Source of the DNA: Glaciozyma antarctica PI12
Taxonomy: Eukaryota; Basidiomycota; Microbotryomycetes; Kriegeriales; Camptobasidiaceae
Reading direction: 5' to 3'
NCBI GenBank assembly: GCA_002917775.1
Contig: KZ627148.1
Coordinates: 1,279,431-1,343,430, forward strand
Length of the DNA stretch: 64,000 nucleotides
Positions 45,201 to 56,805 of this stretch are shown piece by piece. The position numbers were made by a program, and so were the translations under genes. The notes beneath the pieces are model-generated. The model was not told where the DNA came from, did not search any database, and saw only the letters and a program-made list of their open reading frames with translations. Each line of letters starts with the position of its first letter. Position 1 is the stretch's first letter.

Positions 45201-45464
45201 GTGCATTCTGAAAGCGAGCCGGAGGTCAGTCTTGCTCGTGCGCGGAACAGAGAGACGCAAGACTCACGCGAAAGTGGTGCTTCCAAAGGCAACGCCTCCC
45301 CCCAACAGCAGGCAGACGTTCAGCAACCCTGAGCGACCTGTCCTCCTTAGCAGCAGCTCCAGAGTCGTCCAGGCGCCTCCCCACGCCACGGCGAAGGCGA
45401 GGACGATGAACAACGGCGAGTAGGTGGGAATCAGTCGAACGTAGACTGGAGTCACGTCGGCCAT
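42292..45464 (-). CDS. MHYT-domain membrane protein
   Basis: Fungal relative of bacterial MHYT integral-membrane sensors, which are proposed to bind copper and diatomic gas. The start MADVTPVYVRLIPTYSP leads into TM1 and ELLLRRTGRSGLLNVCLLLG. Three metal-ligand motifs are seen: MHLVGNQALSL; SMHYLGQLSID (its His codon completed across an intron); and LMHWVALLGTQYYV. TM segments include VGFTLLSLAVSICSMTLAFS, YLVVLSIAVAIGAVSLGLYL and AIVCIVVPFCCFTLLIMGFL. The roughly 600-residue cytosolic half (DEQGHLLIQHEDGMLPSTEI, FLRASWRW, FAEPGAVARITATALAVP, FIPFALFQAQAECVAQHSLG) matches no catalytic output domain I recognise. About nine introns. It is divergent from an unrecognised membrane protein. Confidence 0.88.
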
Positions 45465-46020
45465 TGAGGCGTTGGCGAGGGGAAAAACCAGAGGGGCAAC
45501 TTAGGGAACTGGGGGAGCCGCGCCAAATTGAATATGTCAGAGTTTATAATGAATCAATTTAATCACTAGAAACGTGTCGATTGATCTCCGAGTGCTTCTT
45601 TCTTCGTCCACTCTCCCTACAACGCTTCCTGCTTGGGTGCGAGCCCGTTGTCAAGGTGTTATCCTCTAAGAGCGAACTGCTCTCCCGCCGAGACGCTCAG
45701 TAATCGCGCCCGCGGCTCATCATACGGAGGCGTCTGGGCCGCTGCTGCTCTGAGACCTTGGTCTCTTTTGATCCTCCCCCTTACAGCGCTCCTCGCGCCG
45801 GGAAACTCTCGGAGGGTTCTGATCGCACGGACTGCTTCCTTCGGCGCTGCAAGTTCCTGCTCCTTGCCGTTGACTTCTGCCGTTCACTTCCCCCACTGCT
45901 TCGTCCTCGCTCATACCGACGAGTCCCTTCCATCGCGGCACCCATCTCTGCAGGGGGCTCCACGCCAGACGCTCGCCCTTTACCCATCTCGATCGCTTCC
46001 AACAAACCTCAGCCTTAGGG
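45465..46020. promoter_or_regulatory. Divergent promoter between two membrane-protein genes
   Basis: A 556-bp interval. It contains the most A+T-rich stretch nearby (about 45526-45575, with TTTATAATGAATCAATTTAA), which could serve as a TATA-containing core promoter. The remainder is GC-rich with small frames on both strands that are not called. Confidence 0.5.
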
Positions 46021-47772
46021 ATGGCCGAAGAGCAGAGGTCACAGCTCCTTCTGCTGCTCGAGCTGCTGGGACCGACCGGCCTTCGTGCAGCACTCAAGCA
46101 ACAGCTCTTCCCTGATTTCCCAAAGTGTACGCCAACCCCCTCTGCGCGTCAGCCTGGCTAACAATTGACCTCAGCGTTCTACGTGCAGCTCGTCATTCTA
46201 TCAGCGCTCAGTATTGTGTAGGCCGATCGCGAGGTCTCTGGCCAGTACCGAAGGCTCGCGAAAGCACACAGAATGCTCCTAATTATCGTAGCCTCTCTCA
46301 TCATACGGTGGAAGCGGGGGAGCTTGTGGTTCTTCAGACAAGCGCACGGTGAGCTTCACAAACGTCGTCGGCTCGCTTCTCAATGCTGATGATTATGCTA
46401 CAGGATACATAGTGCCTCACTGGGCATGCTCCGTGTGCCTCTGTGCCATCGGTTTTTGCTTGAGTACGTCGAGCGGTCCGGAATTCCGGAAGCGGAACCG
46501 AGCTGACTTGCGATCAACAGCTATCCAGGTCGCCATTTACCAGACCATCAGCGCGATGAGCAACGCGACTGTTGCAGACGTTGTCTGGCGCATCATCCCA
46601 TGGTGCGTTCGCTCAATCAAAGCCCTCTCTCAAAACTGACCCGAGCCTCACAGGATTTTTGCATGGCTTTGCGGTGGTCTCGGTACGTTCCCCCTCAGCC
46701 CACGTACGAAAACAGCTCATCTCGCAAAACAGCGGCGTGGAATCTGGGTATTCTCTTCATTCTACAGCTCTACACGAAGGGCAAGAGTCCCTCAAGATTC
46801 GCTTCGCCGCGCATCGTCAACACCGGCGCAGTCCTGCTCGCAATCGCATTCCTCGCCTCCTCAATCGCCTCCACCGTCACCTCCCAGATCACCATCCAGA
46901 AGGTTCAAGCTTCATTCACAAGCATCGACCACGGTTTGCGCGAGGCGGGGGCGCAGGAAGCGCCGCTCGATGAGGCCGCTCTCGCGACGTTTCTTTCTCC
47001 TTCCCTGCATCAACGATTTCCTGTCGGCAACGATCGAAGTCGAAGGGCAGTGGCAGGCTACGATGTACATGTTTGTGGGTTGGAGCTCCTTCCTGCTCGT
47101 GGTGAGTCTTCCGCCTATCCATTTCGCAACACCTCTGATCTCGGAAGATAGCTCCTCGACACGATCGCGTGCTTTCAGTTCCGTGCGTTGAGCCGGGCTA
47201 TGCAGCCGACATGGGTTCACAACACTCCGAGCCTCCGACGCGCCTACATCGTCAGTTGGCGCTCTCCTCACTGCCGAATCCTCTCAAACTCACAATACCT
47301 CAACACACTACCTCGCAGAACCTCATCATGACCGTGTCGAGTTTCTCCCTCATCACACGCAAGGCTCTAATCTCCTCTCGGTATCGCCATTCCCAACACA
47401 ACTTCGCAGTGGTCTTCTTCGCGGCGTGTTTACACATCGCACGCAACACGAACGCCGCTTCTACCGACTCGCAAGTAGCTCAGATCGCCAATCTACTACC
47501 CATGTTCGCCCACTTCTCTCCACCCCACTCCTCACTAACAACCTCGTAACAGATACGCCGCATGCGTCGTCGGCATGCCCGTCGCGATCATCGTCCTCCT
47601 TTCCGCCCTCGAATGCACCGGTGGATCGTTCAGAAACGGAGAAGGGATCGGGGAGAGTACGGGAAAGACGACGAGGTTTGCGGGTGCGAGGATACTTGGG
47701 CGAAGTGGGCGGGAGGTGGAGCTGGATGAGCGGGATTCGGGCAAGGAGGGAGGGGTCGGAGGGGGAACGTAG
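46021..47772 (+). CDS. Unrecognised multi-pass membrane protein, possibly GPCR-like
   Basis: The ATG at 46021 gives MAEEQRSQLLLLLELLGPTG. Spliced exons then supply several hydrophobic helices: FYVQLVILSALSIVASLIIR, YIVPHWACSVCLCAIGFCL, WNLGILFILQLYTKG, VNTGAVLLAIAFLASSIAST, WQATMYMFVGWSSFLLV, IMTVSSFSLITRKALI and YAACVVGMPVAIIVLLSALE. About seven helices and a hydrophilic Gly/Arg/Glu-rich C-terminal tail ending GGVGGGT (TAG at 47770-47772) would suit a receptor-like topology. No family signature was recognised. About eight short introns. Exon junctions between about 46900 and 47060 are unresolved: the two flanking frames do not join through an obvious intron. Confidence 0.65.
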
Positions 47773-47960
47773 GGTGTGAATATACGGCTTTACTCTGGAC
47801 TCTTTAGAGGATATGGTGTCGTTGAGAAGCTCGCGGGAGATTCTGGCGGTACGGCGAAAGAGCGACTGGCTCTGCAAACGTTCGATCTTCCTCTCGCCGC
47901 AAACAGTGATGCGATAAATACTACTTGCATGCCAGGTACTGCGATGCTCGAAATGTTCGG

Positions 47961-50900
47961 TTATGCCATGATAAAGTCGTGCGAATCCCCTTCGCGGCTC
48001 ACCAGCCGCGCGTACTCCAGATCTGCGAAAGAATAGTTCAGCAACTGCTCCGTCGCAAAGAAAGCGGCACCACTCACACAGTCGGTATTGATACGCCGCC
48101 CTGCACGAAGCGACAAGTCAGCGTCTGTTCTCAAGAACGAGTGCGAGAGGTTGCTCACATGTCTACCTCGCGCCAGTGCTCCTCGGCCCACTTCTTCCCG
48201 TTCGATGCGATCTTCTTGGCCAGGGCGTCGTGCGATCCTCGACCGTCTGGAGCTCCGATGAAGAATGCAGCGACGTCGTGGAGGTCCGAGTAGTCGGTCT
48301 TGATCGGGACGTAGCTGCGAGCGAAGGCAGGTCAGCGGCTGAGAAGACGAAAGGGGGAGGGAGAAGCGCGTACTGATACCACTGGCGACGAGAAGAAAAG
48401 TCAGGAAGAGCTTCGAGGAGAAAGAATGGCGCGAACTCACGGGGATGATGCGCCTTGAGAACCATTCGGGGAAGATCGTAGACTTGAAGACGAGAGACCG
48501 CGAAAGCCTGCAGACGAGCAGCCGATCAGTAGGCGTTGCTCGCGGAGACGCAGAACGAGAGACTCACATGAGCCGGTGGAACTTGCCGCTCCAGCCGTTC
48601 CCATCGACGTCGAGCACATACTTGTACTTGTTGACCTCCTCCTTGACCATCTTGCGCTCGAACCGGAACTCGCCGCGCATAGTCTGGCACGTCCCGTCGC
48701 TTCGATCGCACTGCGTAGGAGCTCCCGAGAAGGCCACGTCAAAGTAGTGATCATTGATATCGGCGACGGAGCCTGAGAAGCGTCGAACGGCGTCCCCAGC
48801 TCGATCGTCTGCGAAGCGGACTTCTCGGTCGCCGACCTGGTCTCCCGTCACTGCGAGCGTGATCAGCGTTGCGCGGTAGAGGGGACAAAGAGGAACGTAC
48901 GAAGAACGAGTCGATCGCGATGCGCGGAACGCCAGGGGGTACCTTTCTCGCGGAACGTTCCTGACGAAGAACCGCGCCAGAGGACCTTGTCCTTCTTCTT
49001 CTCCCACAGCGGATCGACGCCAACCTCGGTGTAGTACTGCTCGAGTGGGATCGAGAGAAGATCGCTGTGCATCGACGTCTTGAACCACGAGAAGACGGGG
49101 TAAAGGAGGTAAGGTCGAGGTCCCTCCCTGCGACGCGAGCGTCAGCTAGCTAGACCGCACGAGCGGATTCTAGACGTACCACGCGGTGAAGCCGTTCTGG
49201 TACTGGATCTCGGGGTGGTTGCACATGTCCATCGCGGGGACGTGATCGGTCGAGACGAAGCTGGGACCGAAAGGACCTTGTCCGAGACCGACGCCGCTGG
49301 CGACTCGACGAGCGATGGCGTTGGACGCGCACAATCCTTGCCAGGGAAGATAGGCCGTGTTCTCGAAGACTGAGTCGGCCTGCTTCTTGTCGAGTACTGC
49401 GTCGATAGATTTAGCTTTCGAGCACCTACGCTGAGAGAGCGAAAAAGGACGCACAAAGACCGTGCCGAGCGTAATCACGATGCCTCGCTTTCGCCTCTCC
49501 CGAGACGGCGATGACGGGTCCGTCCCGACTCGAGAACGTGAGCGTCACGTCTGGCAGACTCTCGACGAACTCGCTCATGATATCCTGCGCGTCCTCGGCT
49601 CGAACGGAGAGCTTCTTGGGTCCGAACGCGCTGAGAGCGCCGTCCGTGACTCTGATCGAGAACGATTCGGCGTGGAGAGGGAGTTGAGGGTTCGTCGCGA
49701 TAGCTTGGGCGCGGAGAGCGAGTTCGGCGGCAGAGAGGGAGAAGAAGGGCTCGATGTCGTCGTAGATTTGGTCGTACTCGTCGACGAGGATAACGCGGTT
49801 CTGCATCGCGTAGCGCCACCTGTCAACGAGGGAGATCATCAGCGGCGAGTTCGTCAAAGCAAGACTTTCAAAAACGCACCACTGGTCGAAGCCGAGGGGA
49901 GGATTCCGACCGTAGCGACGCTTGTACTCGATGACGGCCTGCTCGAGCGTCTGGCTCTGCTGTCGCAGCATGACGTCCCACTTCTTCTCGGCGATCTTGA
50001 TGAGGTACGAGATGGGATGAACGCGGTCCGAAGCCGAACGCGTGGGCGGAGAGTCGGCAGCAGTTCTTCGCACGAGGGTCGACTCGGATCCTTCCGCATC
50101 GACGGGGAGGGGAGTTTCGAGGAGAGAGTCGCTGGAGGAAGGAAGGTCGGAAGAGTCGGAGAGTGGGAGGGCGTCGGGAGGGGAAGCGAGAGGCTCTGAT
50201 CCGGAATCGTCGAACTCGAGCGCTCGGTTGCGGATTCGGCGGTTTTGTCCTTGTCTTTGGACGCCTCGTCCTCGCGGCTGCGCAGGGAGCGGCTTGTTCC
50301 TATCGATCGGAGCTCCTCGTACGCCTCGTCCTTGAGGAGGTGGCTTGTCGACGACCTTGAGGGGAGCGACAGCGGCCTCCGGCTTCCGAGGTGCGGCGAA
50401 TTCGACTTCGATTTCGTCGATGAGGGCGAGCTCTTCCGGAGAGAGATGAGAACGCTCCTCCTCCGTGAGACCCCTAATCTCCTGCAGCAGGTCGTCGGTT
50501 TCAAAGTCGTCGTCGTCCATGTCCTCGACGACAGCCTTCTTCGGCGGTACCGGCGCCGCCCTTTCGACCTCCCTCCCGCCTGCAACTCCCCTACCCTTCC
50601 CCAGGACTGCCGCCGCCGGGACTGCCGCTCCTCTCCCAGGCATCGCTGCCGCAGGAAGTGGCGCTCCTCTCCCCCCAAGACCAGCAACACCTCTCCCCCT
50701 CCCAGGCTCTAAAACAGCCGGATCTTCCTTCCTCGCCGCCAACGCTTCGTCCGCCTCGTGTTTCCTCGCCCGCGCTTTGGCAGCTGCGATCTTGAGGTTG
50801 TCCTCGAGGATCATGTCGGCCGGCTTGCCTGGAATGAACGGTCTGCCCTCCCGCTCGGCTCGAATCATCGCAGCTGCGTTGGGTCCTAGCCGACGTCCAT

Positions 50901-51690
50901 CGGCTCCGCGGTCTATGACGGGAGGAGGGGCGACGGGACGGCGTACGGGAGCGGCGATGGGACGTTGGAGGGGTGCGGGGTTAGGGAGAAGGCGAGGAGG
51001 TTGGAGAGGTCGTTGGAGGGGAGCGGGAGGTGGGTTCGCGACGGGGAGGAGGTTGGAAGGGGTCGAGTCGAGTGAGACGACCTTTTTCTTGAATTGAGCG
51101 CCTGGGATGCTCCAGGGCGGCAGCTGGGGTTGGCCGTGCGCGTCTTGAAGAGGGGGAGGTGCGCGGATGAGGGGAGGGGAGAGGACCTTTTTGGAAGCTT
51201 TGGGGATGTTGACGTGGACGAGAGGTGCTGAGGCTGGGTAGTAGAGGTAGCCATCGAGTTCTGCAAAGTAGCTGGGAGAGTCGGAAGAGGAGATAGAGGA
51301 ACCCCACCAGCCGAGGATGTCGCGGTCGTCGTCCAAGACTTCCCTCCCGTTCCCTCGCCCTCTTACAGACTTTGCCACCTTCCCGTCTCCTCCGTCTACC
51401 TTGCGAATGCCATAGTCTTCGTCGTAGGGGTTGAGTGGAGGCGCGTCCGGCGGAAGGAACGAGTCCTTGCTCCAGTCGTACGCGTCTTCTCCCCGGTACG
51501 GCTCGCCGGCGTAGGTTGAAGTTGGAGCCGAGTGGAAGGGAGAGAAGTAGGCGCCGAGGAGGAAGACTGGGATGAGGAGGAGGGGGTGGATTCGCGTGCG
51601 CAGGAAGGGGAGACCCAGCACGCGTCGTCGAGGTCCAGTTTGGCGGGGGGAAGGAGAGACGGACCGGCGTGGACCCCGTCGTGGATTCAT
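47961..51690 (-). CDS. CAP10-type glycosyltransferase (GT90)
   Basis: Type II Golgi glycosyltransferase of the CAP10/GT90 group; Cryptococcus members transfer xylose to capsule polysaccharide and glycolipids. It starts MNPRRGPRRSVSPSPRQTGP, with one signal-anchor helix (IHPLLLIPVFLLGAYFSPF). A very long Pro/Ala/Gly/Asp-rich stem (to about residue 550) has repeated GRGRGVAG-like and PAPLQRP-like motifs. The GT90 domain carries FSIRVTDGALSAFGPKKLSV, PAMDMCNHPEIQYQNGFTAW, DKVLWRGSSSGTFREKGTPW, KYVLDVDGNGWSGKFHRL, SLVFKSTIFPEWFSRRIIP and DYSDLHDVAAFF. The end is ARLVSREGDSHDFIMA. A longer start at 51837 is possible. About ten introns, nearly all in the catalytic half. Confidence 0.9.
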
Positions 51691-52790
51691 TTCCCACCTA
51701 AGACTGCTGGGACAGTCCTCCTGGTGGCGTGCGGGGGGTGACGGAGGAGGAGAAGAGACGACCGCGTTTTGTCTCGAGCCTGAGGTGAACGAGGTTGAGC
51801 GATCCTCGCTCCCTCGCTCTTTGTCTCTCCCCTTCACGCAGAGGGTGCGGCAGGAGCTCTAGGCAGCCTCCGCTTTCGAGGAGTCCCCTCACAATCTGCG
51901 CTGAGGAGTCCTACCAGTGCTTCCTCTTCCTGCCGCTCTCCCGGCGCTAGCGCGCGTACCCTCCCCAACCTTATAGCCACAGCTGCTGCTGCCGTTCACC
52001 TGAAGAGAGCGCGTCTTCTCCACGAACTTCTGAATTCCAGGCCGTCTCGCGCCTCGACTGCTTCTCCCGAGCCTGCTGGGGAGACGTCGGGTGGTTGTTG
52101 CTCCACTGGCGCGCGGAAGACGCGTTCGCCGATACGTGCTTTCTCCTCTTCAAGTGGCACTGCTGCTCTGCAGTGAAGCATGTTGCCTATCTTTCCACTT
52201 GAATCGACGTGGACGCGACTGACGAGCGACGCGATCATCCACACATTCCCGCCGACTCGAAGGCGACGCGCAGGGACTGATCTCTGTGGTGGAATCTGTG
52301 CACCCGTTCCGCTTGGTTAATCTGCTCTCTGTACAGCTTGAGATCCCGTTCAGCACCGTCGATCAGCGGCCCCGAGTTCAGCCAGGCTCGCTCCTTTAGC
52401 AGCCTTGCGGAGCTCCGGATTCAACTTCACCACCAGCGAGCTTCTCACCACATATGACATTGCTTGTTCAGCACGATAGGCCGCCGCATCTCAGGAGCGA
52501 GGCGGTAGCTGGAGGATTGATCCAGCATTCCGCGACAACCTCCTCTCGATCGAGCTCGAGGCTCGCAGGCTGTTCGCGCTGCTCCTGCCTGCTCGAATCG
52601 CAAAGCTTGGCTGAACTTGAGAAACGCCAAACTTCTTACCGAGAAGAGCAAGGAGCTTTGGAGAGAGGACAGGCGCGGCAAACAGTCGCCTGCGCAGGTT
52701 TGGACCTCCTAAGCGAGGGAGCTTTCTTGCTGCTGATGTTACACCTTCAACAGCTACTTATCAAGCTCCCGCTACGTCGACGACAGCAGG
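51691..52790. other. 1.1-kb divergent spacer, no supported gene
   Basis: Between the outward-facing GT90 and NAD kinase genes. Small frames on both strands (for example near 52454-52942) lack protein character. I see no repeats, tRNA or strong core-promoter element here. Confidence 0.5.
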
Positions 52791-55700
52791 ATGCTCATAG
52801 GAAGCACTTTGGAAGGTCGAGCAGGAGATCCAATTTCCCTCGGCCTCGGAGTCGGTTCCCTCCCTCTTCCCTCACGCCACGACGACGCTACCCTCGAGGA
52901 AGACGCAGGCCAGCTCCTCGAGATACCTTACACTCCACTTGACAGCTCCCTCTTTTCCCCCTTGAGCCCACGGTCTTTCACTCCGCCGGTAAGTTCATCC
53001 TTCTCCAGTCGGCTTCCCCGGGATTGGTACTGGTCTTGTTGCTCACTCTTCCCCTCGCCAGGCGTCTCCGTTCCCAGTCGAAAGCCTCTCCGGCTCTACC
53101 AGCTTTACCAGCATCTCGCCCTCGTCCCTCTCCCGACCAACTCCGACACCTCCACCCTCCGCCGGCAGCAATCGACGACGGTCACGCCCTAATACGCCGC
53201 AACACCTTGTCCTCGGGAACACTTCAAGCTGGTCCAAAGTCGCCGGCGGCAGCCTCCCCACAGCCAGGACCTTCACCACCTCCCCCAGCTCCCTCACCGC
53301 CGTCCCCGACCTTTCCTCCTCTCCGGTCGACCACCCCTAAACGTCCCGCCTGGGTCCCCCCGCCTCTCGCCCCAACGCAAGTCGCGACATGCCCAACCCC
53401 TGGGAGCAGCAGCGTGCCCGTTCTCCTCTCGCCGAAGGCCCCGATCCGCTCTCAGCCGCCCGCCCATCTTTCCCAGGTCGTTCGGCTAGCCCACGTCCTC
53501 AAATCACTCACCGCAATATCTCCGACGCCCCTTCCTCCTCCTCCACTCCTCCTCCACATCTCATCTCCGCGCCGCAGCCGGTTAGGTCTCCGAGCTACTC
53601 GCACACGGTCGCGAGCCCGTGCTTCGTGCATAGCCATCTCGACCATTCGCTGAGCGATCTCGTCGAGCGGGACGCGGCGGCTGGAGGCACGAAGAAGCGG
53701 AAGGAGAAGAAGGAGAAGCCTCGAGTGGTTGGTCCGGGAGTGGCGGGGGGATTAGGGATGCATGGGCTTGTGGATGAGGAGGAGGAGAGCGAGACGGCGT
53801 CGGAGGGAGTCGGAGAGAGCGGGAGAGGGGAGTGACGAGGACGAGCAGCCAAGTTTGACGAGGCAGTTGGCTGAGACGGCGGTTTCGGTGCGGGAGATGA
53901 GCAAGCAGCTGGGTGAGTCCTCGCACTGGTGATTCGGGGGAGGATGGAGCTGACACCAGGTGCTCTTGCTCAGGTCGAGCTCGCGTCGTCTCCCATATCC
54001 AGTCGGTGATGATCATTACCAAGGCTCGAGACAATCATCTCATCCGGCTTACTCGAGAGCTGGCGTTGTGGATGATGCAGACGCCTCGCAATGGCCGGGA
54101 TCGCGGACTTGTGGTGTGCGTACCAGCTCTTCCACCCCTCGCAACATGCTCCTAACCTTCACTTCTCCCAGATATGTCGACTCTCAGCTCCGCAAGTCCA
54201 AGCGTTTCGACGCTGAAGGTCTCGAGCGTGACAACCCCGCCCTCTTCCGCCCTCTCGCTCGCCGCTACTCTCGCACCTCCTCCTCCGCCTCTCTCTCTGG
54301 CTCGGCGATATTTGACCCAGCGGCGAAGCGCACCGAACGCATGACTCCAATGAGCCAGTTGAACGACGCGTTCAAGCGAGCAGGCTCGATGGAGTACGAG
54401 AAGAAGCGCGAGACGGACGAGGGACAGCTGCGGTATTGGACGAACGAGATGTGCACCAAGAGTCCTCAGCTATTTGACTTTGTCGTTACGGTACGTCTCC
54501 CTCGTCTCTCCACCCTTGCGTACACTGATCTCAGCGTTGACGCAGCTCGGTGGTGACGGCACGGTTCTCTACGCGTCCTGGCTCTTCCAGCACGTCGTCC
54601 CTCCAGTCATTCCCTTCGCCCTCGGCTCACTCGGATTTCTCACCAACTTGTTCGTCCCCCAACGACGCTCTCGTCTTGCGGTTCGCTAATTTGCGCGCAG
54701 CGACTTCTCGACCTACCCCCACACGCTCAACAACGCGATCGACAACGGGATCCGCGTGAACCTCCGCATGCGATTCACCTGCACCGTCTACCGCGCCGTC
54801 GAAGGTGACAGCAAGAAGCGTCGAGCGATTCGGAGCGGCAAGACGGGCGAGATCTTCATGAAGAGTTTGACGAAGGCGGGGTGGGAGGCGATTGAGAGTG
54901 GGGGAGTGGATGCGGGGAGGGAGTCGGGTAGGCCGGCGAGCAAGGGGAAGGGAAAGGACAAGGAGATCAAGTGCTTCACGACGAGGCCGGTCGAGTCGTT
55001 TGAGGTCCTCAACGAATTGGTCGTGGATCGAGGACCGAGTCCTTACGTCTCGCTACTGGAACTCTTTGGTAAGCTACGCTCTTTGAAGGTTTCGTTTTGC
55101 TCGCTGACGCTGTGATCTTCATAGGCGACGAGCACCCTTTGACTACGGTACAAGCAGACGGTCTCACTGTCTCGACACCCACCGGTGAGTGATCAAGCTC
55201 CCAGGACGCCGCAACGATCAAACTGACCCTGACGACCTTTTTCGCAGGTTCAACCGCCTACTCAGTCAGTCCCACTTCTACCATTTACACTTCCTTCACC
55301 TTGACTGATCCTCGAACTTCTTCCAGCTCTCCGCCGGCGGCTCGCTTGTTCATCCCGAAATCCCCGCCCTCCTCATCACTCCCATCTGCCCTCACACCCT
55401 CTCCTTCCGACCCATGCTCCTCCCCGACAGCATGGAGCTCCGCATCTGCGTCCCGTACCATTCTAGGGCAACGGCATGGGCAAGCTTCGACGGCCGAGGG
55501 CGCGTTGAGCTGAAGCGTGAGTTGCATCGTCCATGGGCCGAGTTCGAACGTAGCTGAGCCCCCGAGGTTCGCAGAGGGAGATCACATCAAGGTCACTGCG
55601 TCGGTGTACCCCTTTCCGACCGTTTGTGCCGACAAGCAGTCGACGGACTGGTTTTCGTCCATCTCGAGAACTCTCAAATGGAACGAGCGGCAACGGCAGA

Positions 55701-56562
55701 AAAGCTTTGTCATTCTCGTGCGTTCAACTTGCTCGTACTAGAGCGTCGTACTGATATTTCTGGGATCACAGGAGGAAGAACGCAAAAAGCCTCGAGACGT
55801 CGACGACGACAGGCGAGCCGCCGAGAACGCGAACTCGCCCGACGGCGGCGCCGCAATCCGCTCCGAAGGATCAAACGTGGACTCTGACGACGACGAGGGG
55901 ACGGATGAGGATGAAGATGAGGATGAGGACGACGACGACTTTGGGGAGGAGGAGGAAGAGGAAGGCTTCGACATCGACGACCTCAGCTCGGACCAACACA
56001 CCAACTCGTCAAGCCCAGTCACCGCTCCTCACGATCCTTCAAGCGTACCACCACTCCTTTCACGCCTCTCTACCATGTCGAGCCCGTCCTCATCGACCCA
56101 GCACCCCCTCCGACACAACGGCGACCACTCGTCGAACTCGTCGACCGTCGACCTCCCCGATTCGCACGCAGACCGGTTCCACGATCGACCTCCCCGTCCT
56201 CCCCGTCTCTCGGCTCGGCATTCGCACAACGACTCGTCGGCGGTGTACGACCGTACTCCGATCTCTGCGCCGCCGCATATCAACTCGCATCGCTTGTCGG
56301 CGGCGACGATGAGGAGGAGGGAGAGGGGGGAGGAGGGGGATAGGGATCACATGCACGAGCAGCCGGTGAGCGCTAAGAAGGGGGTCAGGAGGAGTGGGAA
56401 GAGCTTGGAGAGGGGGGCGAGGGGGGAGAAGGAGGAGAGCATGAGTCGCGCGTTTGCGGTCGTCGGACTCGATAGCGATAGCTCTGTGGTGCGTTCATTT
56501 CTTTCGCTCTGCGTTCGTGATGGTGCTGATGGGTTCTACTGCAGAGCGATTCGGAGGCGTAG
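52791..56562 (+). CDS. NAD+ kinase
   Basis: ATP-NAD kinase making NADP+. The core is [18 protein letters not shown] (GGDGT motif) after [66 protein letters not shown] and [20 protein letters not shown]. The upstream segment [20 protein letters not shown] is typical of fungal NAD kinases. The N-terminus is a long Pro/Ser-rich disordered region. ATG 52791 ([13 protein letters not shown]) is chosen because a GTAAGT-CAG intron joins it onward; ATG 53389 ([13 protein letters not shown]) is the alternative. The C-terminus has a long Asp/Glu run followed by Ser/Arg-rich sequence ending SDSEA. The frame changes near 53.8 kb without an obvious intron, so that junction is unresolved. Confidence 0.85.
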
Positions 56563-56805
56563 CGAGCGCTGGGGAACTCTTCGGATAGCAAGTTGTAGGA
56601 CAGCATTTAGACCATTTTTTTCGCTCCGTTCAGTAGCCCTCGTAACTGCATTTCTCCTTCCCTGTCCTTGTTTGCGCAAAGAGTACGCCTGTTCTTTGAG
56701 AGGGGACTGAGCTGAGCGTCTTCGAGAACTTCCCGCGCGGAGATCCGGCGCATCTCAGTCGGCCTCCCCCTCTCTCGTCTCAAAGTCTCCCGTGGCGCTG
56801 TCACG

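Noticed and set aside
49462-51097. Plus-strand frames of 245, 155 and 210 codons
   Set aside because: Antisense shadows of the GT90 gene's repetitive stem.
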